Assembly (NCBI GenBank): GCA_022709485.1
Contig: JAKLIS010000008.1
Location: 1 to 15,779, forward strand
Direction: 5' to 3'
Origin: Elusimicrobiota bacterium
GTDB taxonomy: Bacteria; Elusimicrobiota; Elusimicrobia; F11
Length of the DNA: 15,779 nt
Shown here: in pieces, positions 14,746 to 15,779 of the stretch
Numbering within the stretch: position 1 is the first letter of the stretch
Layout: every line of letters begins with the position of its first letter
Notes under the pieces: model-generated
Seen by the model: only the letters and a program-made list of their open reading frames with translations
Told to the model about the DNA's origin: nothing
Database searches by the model: none
Program-made: the position numbers and the translations under genes

Positions 14746-15231
14746 TAAATTTCGTCCGCAAATATGACTTTGCCGTCATTCCCGCAGGGAGGCCGAATCA
14801 CAATGTCAAAAAAAGCTCGTTGTCCCTGAGATGACGAAGAGGTCCGTCACCCTGAGATGTCTCTGCTCAGGGTTTTGCTCAGGGCGATGCCGAGCAGAAA
14901 CTTCTCGTGCCGAGCAGAAACTTCTCGGCATGACGAAGAGGTCCGTCGCCCTGAGATGTCTCTGCTCAGGGTTTTGCTCAGGGCGATGCCGAGCAGAAAC
15001 ATCTCGTGCCGAGCAGAAACTTCTCGGCATGACGAAGAGGTTCGTCGCCCTGAGATGTCTCTGCTCAGGGTTTTGCTCAGGGGCTCTGCTAAGGGGTGGG
15101 GCAAAAATCTTCGGGATTGGTAGAATCTCGGGCATGCTTTGGCCCTTCATGTTATCGCATCTTCTTTTTATCTCGCGCGACTGTAGCCGCGGATCATCTC
15201 AGCGGTCCCCGAAGCCAGGGGGGTCGCTTAG
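14746..15231. other. Gene-free stretch holding tandem hairpin repeats
   Basis: This gap of nearly 490 bases between arsG and the glucan synthase gene has frames open on both strands, but only because of the 99-bp repeat inside it; I see no real gene. A CGTCATTCCCGCAGGGA motif at 14773 is of the dispersed hairpin type also seen at 2475. 15085-15231 shows nothing I recognise beyond a G-rich ribosome site just before 15232. Confidence 0.6.
14831..15081. repeat. 99-bp tandem repeat built from two nested hairpins (2.5 copies)
   Basis: Copies start at ATGACGAAGAGGT... at 14831, 14930 and 15029. The first two are complete with a few base changes, and the third stops near 15081. Each unit folds as TCRCCCTGAG with CTCAGGGCGA (14847-14856 with 14878-14887 in copy 1), then ATGCCGAG with CTCGGCAT (14887-14894 with 14924-14931). 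The second hairpin contains a 20-bp direct duplication of TGCCGAGCAGAAACTTCTCG. The period is a multiple of three, which explains the long but meaningless open frames. Likely a member of a genome-wide extragenic repeat family. Confidence 0.9.
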
Positions 15232-15779
15232 ATGACCGACGTCTTCGCCCAAATCATCGACGCGATATTGCCGGTCGCACATCCGAAAAAACCTGGGGAT
15301 CCAATTCGCGCCGAGCTCTTCAGCCTTGAAAGGTTGGAGCAGCACGCCGAAACATTGGCCGCCGCTCAGCGGGTGGTGAAGGGTTTTTTTCGCGGGATGC
15401 CAATTCTTCCCCGGGTCCGAAACAACTGGCGGGCTTTAAATAGTGCCCGACGCGGCATTGCCGCGGCTATCCGCGAGGAGCGCGCCATCACCCCGGGATC
15501 CGAATGGCTCGTGGACAACTTCCATATTGTTGAAGAACAGATCCGGGAAATTATCGACGACCTTCCCCCGGGCTTTTCCCGCGGACTCCCCAAAATTGCG
15601 GAAGGATTCCTAAAGAACGCTCCGCGCGTGTACGGCATTGCCTGGGCTTTCGTCGCGCACACCGACAGCCGGATCGATCCCGAGTGGCTGAACCGTTTTA
15701 TCCGATCCTACCAACGGGTGGCTCCCCTCACCATCGGGGAAACCTGGGCGCTTCCCATCACTCTGCGGGTCGTCCTCGT
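15232..15779 (+). CDS. ndvB: Cyclic beta-1,2-glucan synthase, N-terminal part (cut by window edge)
   Basis: 182 codons are visible and the frame is open to the edge. Full proteins of this family are very large (over 2,500 residues), so this is only the cytosolic N-terminal segment. The family match is specific: EWLVDNFHIVEEQIREI (91-107), DDLPPGFSRGLPKIAEG (109-125), PRVYGIAWAFVAHTDSR (131-147) and APLTIGETWALPITLR (164-179). These proteins initiate, elongate and cyclise beta-1,2-glucans using UDP-glucose; the products serve in osmotic adaptation and host contact. The ATG at 15232 has an AGGGGGG ribosome site 8 nt upstream. Catalytic GT84 and GH94-like domains lie outside the window and cannot be checked. 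ChvB is the Agrobacterium name for the same protein. Confidence 0.85.
   Translation, partial: MTDVFAQIIDAILPVAHPKKPGDPIRAELFSLERLEQHAETLAAAQRVVKGFFRGMPILPRVRNNWRALNSARRGIAAAIREERAITPGSEWLVDNFHIVEEQIREIIDDLPPGFSRGLPKIAEGFLKNAPRVYGIAWAFVAHTDSRIDPEWLNRFIRSYQRVAPLTIGETWALPITLRVVL

Noticed and set aside
14831..15081. CRISPR array
   Set aside because: The repeats are contiguous 99-bp units with no unique spacers and no cas gene nearby.
14806..15235. Several long open frames on both strands over the repeat array (repetitive Cys/Arg-rich peptides)
   Set aside because: The 99-bp period is a multiple of three, so any frame that is open in one unit stays open. The sequence is nested hairpins, overlapping frames on both strands are equally open, and none has a family match.

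Overview
The window looks like a chromosomal segment of a Gram-negative bacterium with an outer surface polysaccharide system. The evidence is periplasmic thiol chemistry, O-antigen ligase and GT-C type proteins, an SGNH hydrolase, and the N-terminus of a cyclic beta-1,2-glucan synthase. Dispersed CGTCAT-type hairpin repeats, AT-rich leaderless-style promoters and the gene mix would suit a poorly cultured lineage such as Omnitrophota or Elusimicrobiota. That placement is a weak inference, because no rRNA or marker protein is present.

Layout. 1-~1150: insertion-sequence debris. An IS3-family element (orfA, minus strand, running off the left edge) sits in the 3' part of an IS110-family element, whose transposase C-terminus and downstream non-coding tail survive. 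1321-2424: rmuC, apparently from a leaderless transcript. 2425-2612: hairpin-type dispersed repeat. 7245-2613 (minus): an SGNH hydrolase, a TMTC-like GT-C/TPR membrane protein and a DsbD/ScsB-type thiol:disulfide interchange protein. 7354-9325 (plus): a strong sigma70 promoter drives an O-antigen-ligase-like protein with a TPR tail, preceded by a possible 10-codon leaderless leader ORF.

9330-14745 is the most interesting part: a compact seven-gene arsenic operon, arsR - arsC::arsM fusion - acr3 - arsP - arsE - arsF - arsG. The gaps are short or the genes overlap, and a near-perfect palindromic operator covers the arsR start codon. Arsenate would be reduced by the ArsC half. The resulting arsenite is either exported by Acr3 or methylated by the ArsM half, joined through a CCG-rich linker. 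ArsP would export methylarsenite. ArsE (cytosolic CXXC), ArsG (CcdA-like membrane protein with two Cys-Pro motifs) and ArsF (exported CXXC protein) are known as a nitroaromatic-arsenical resistance set, but their cysteines also look like a DsbD-type electron relay split over three genes.

14831-15081 holds a 99-bp tandem repeat (two full copies plus a partial) made of nested hairpins. 15232 to the right edge is the start of a cyclic beta-1,2-glucan synthase. No tRNA, rRNA or CRISPR array was seen.
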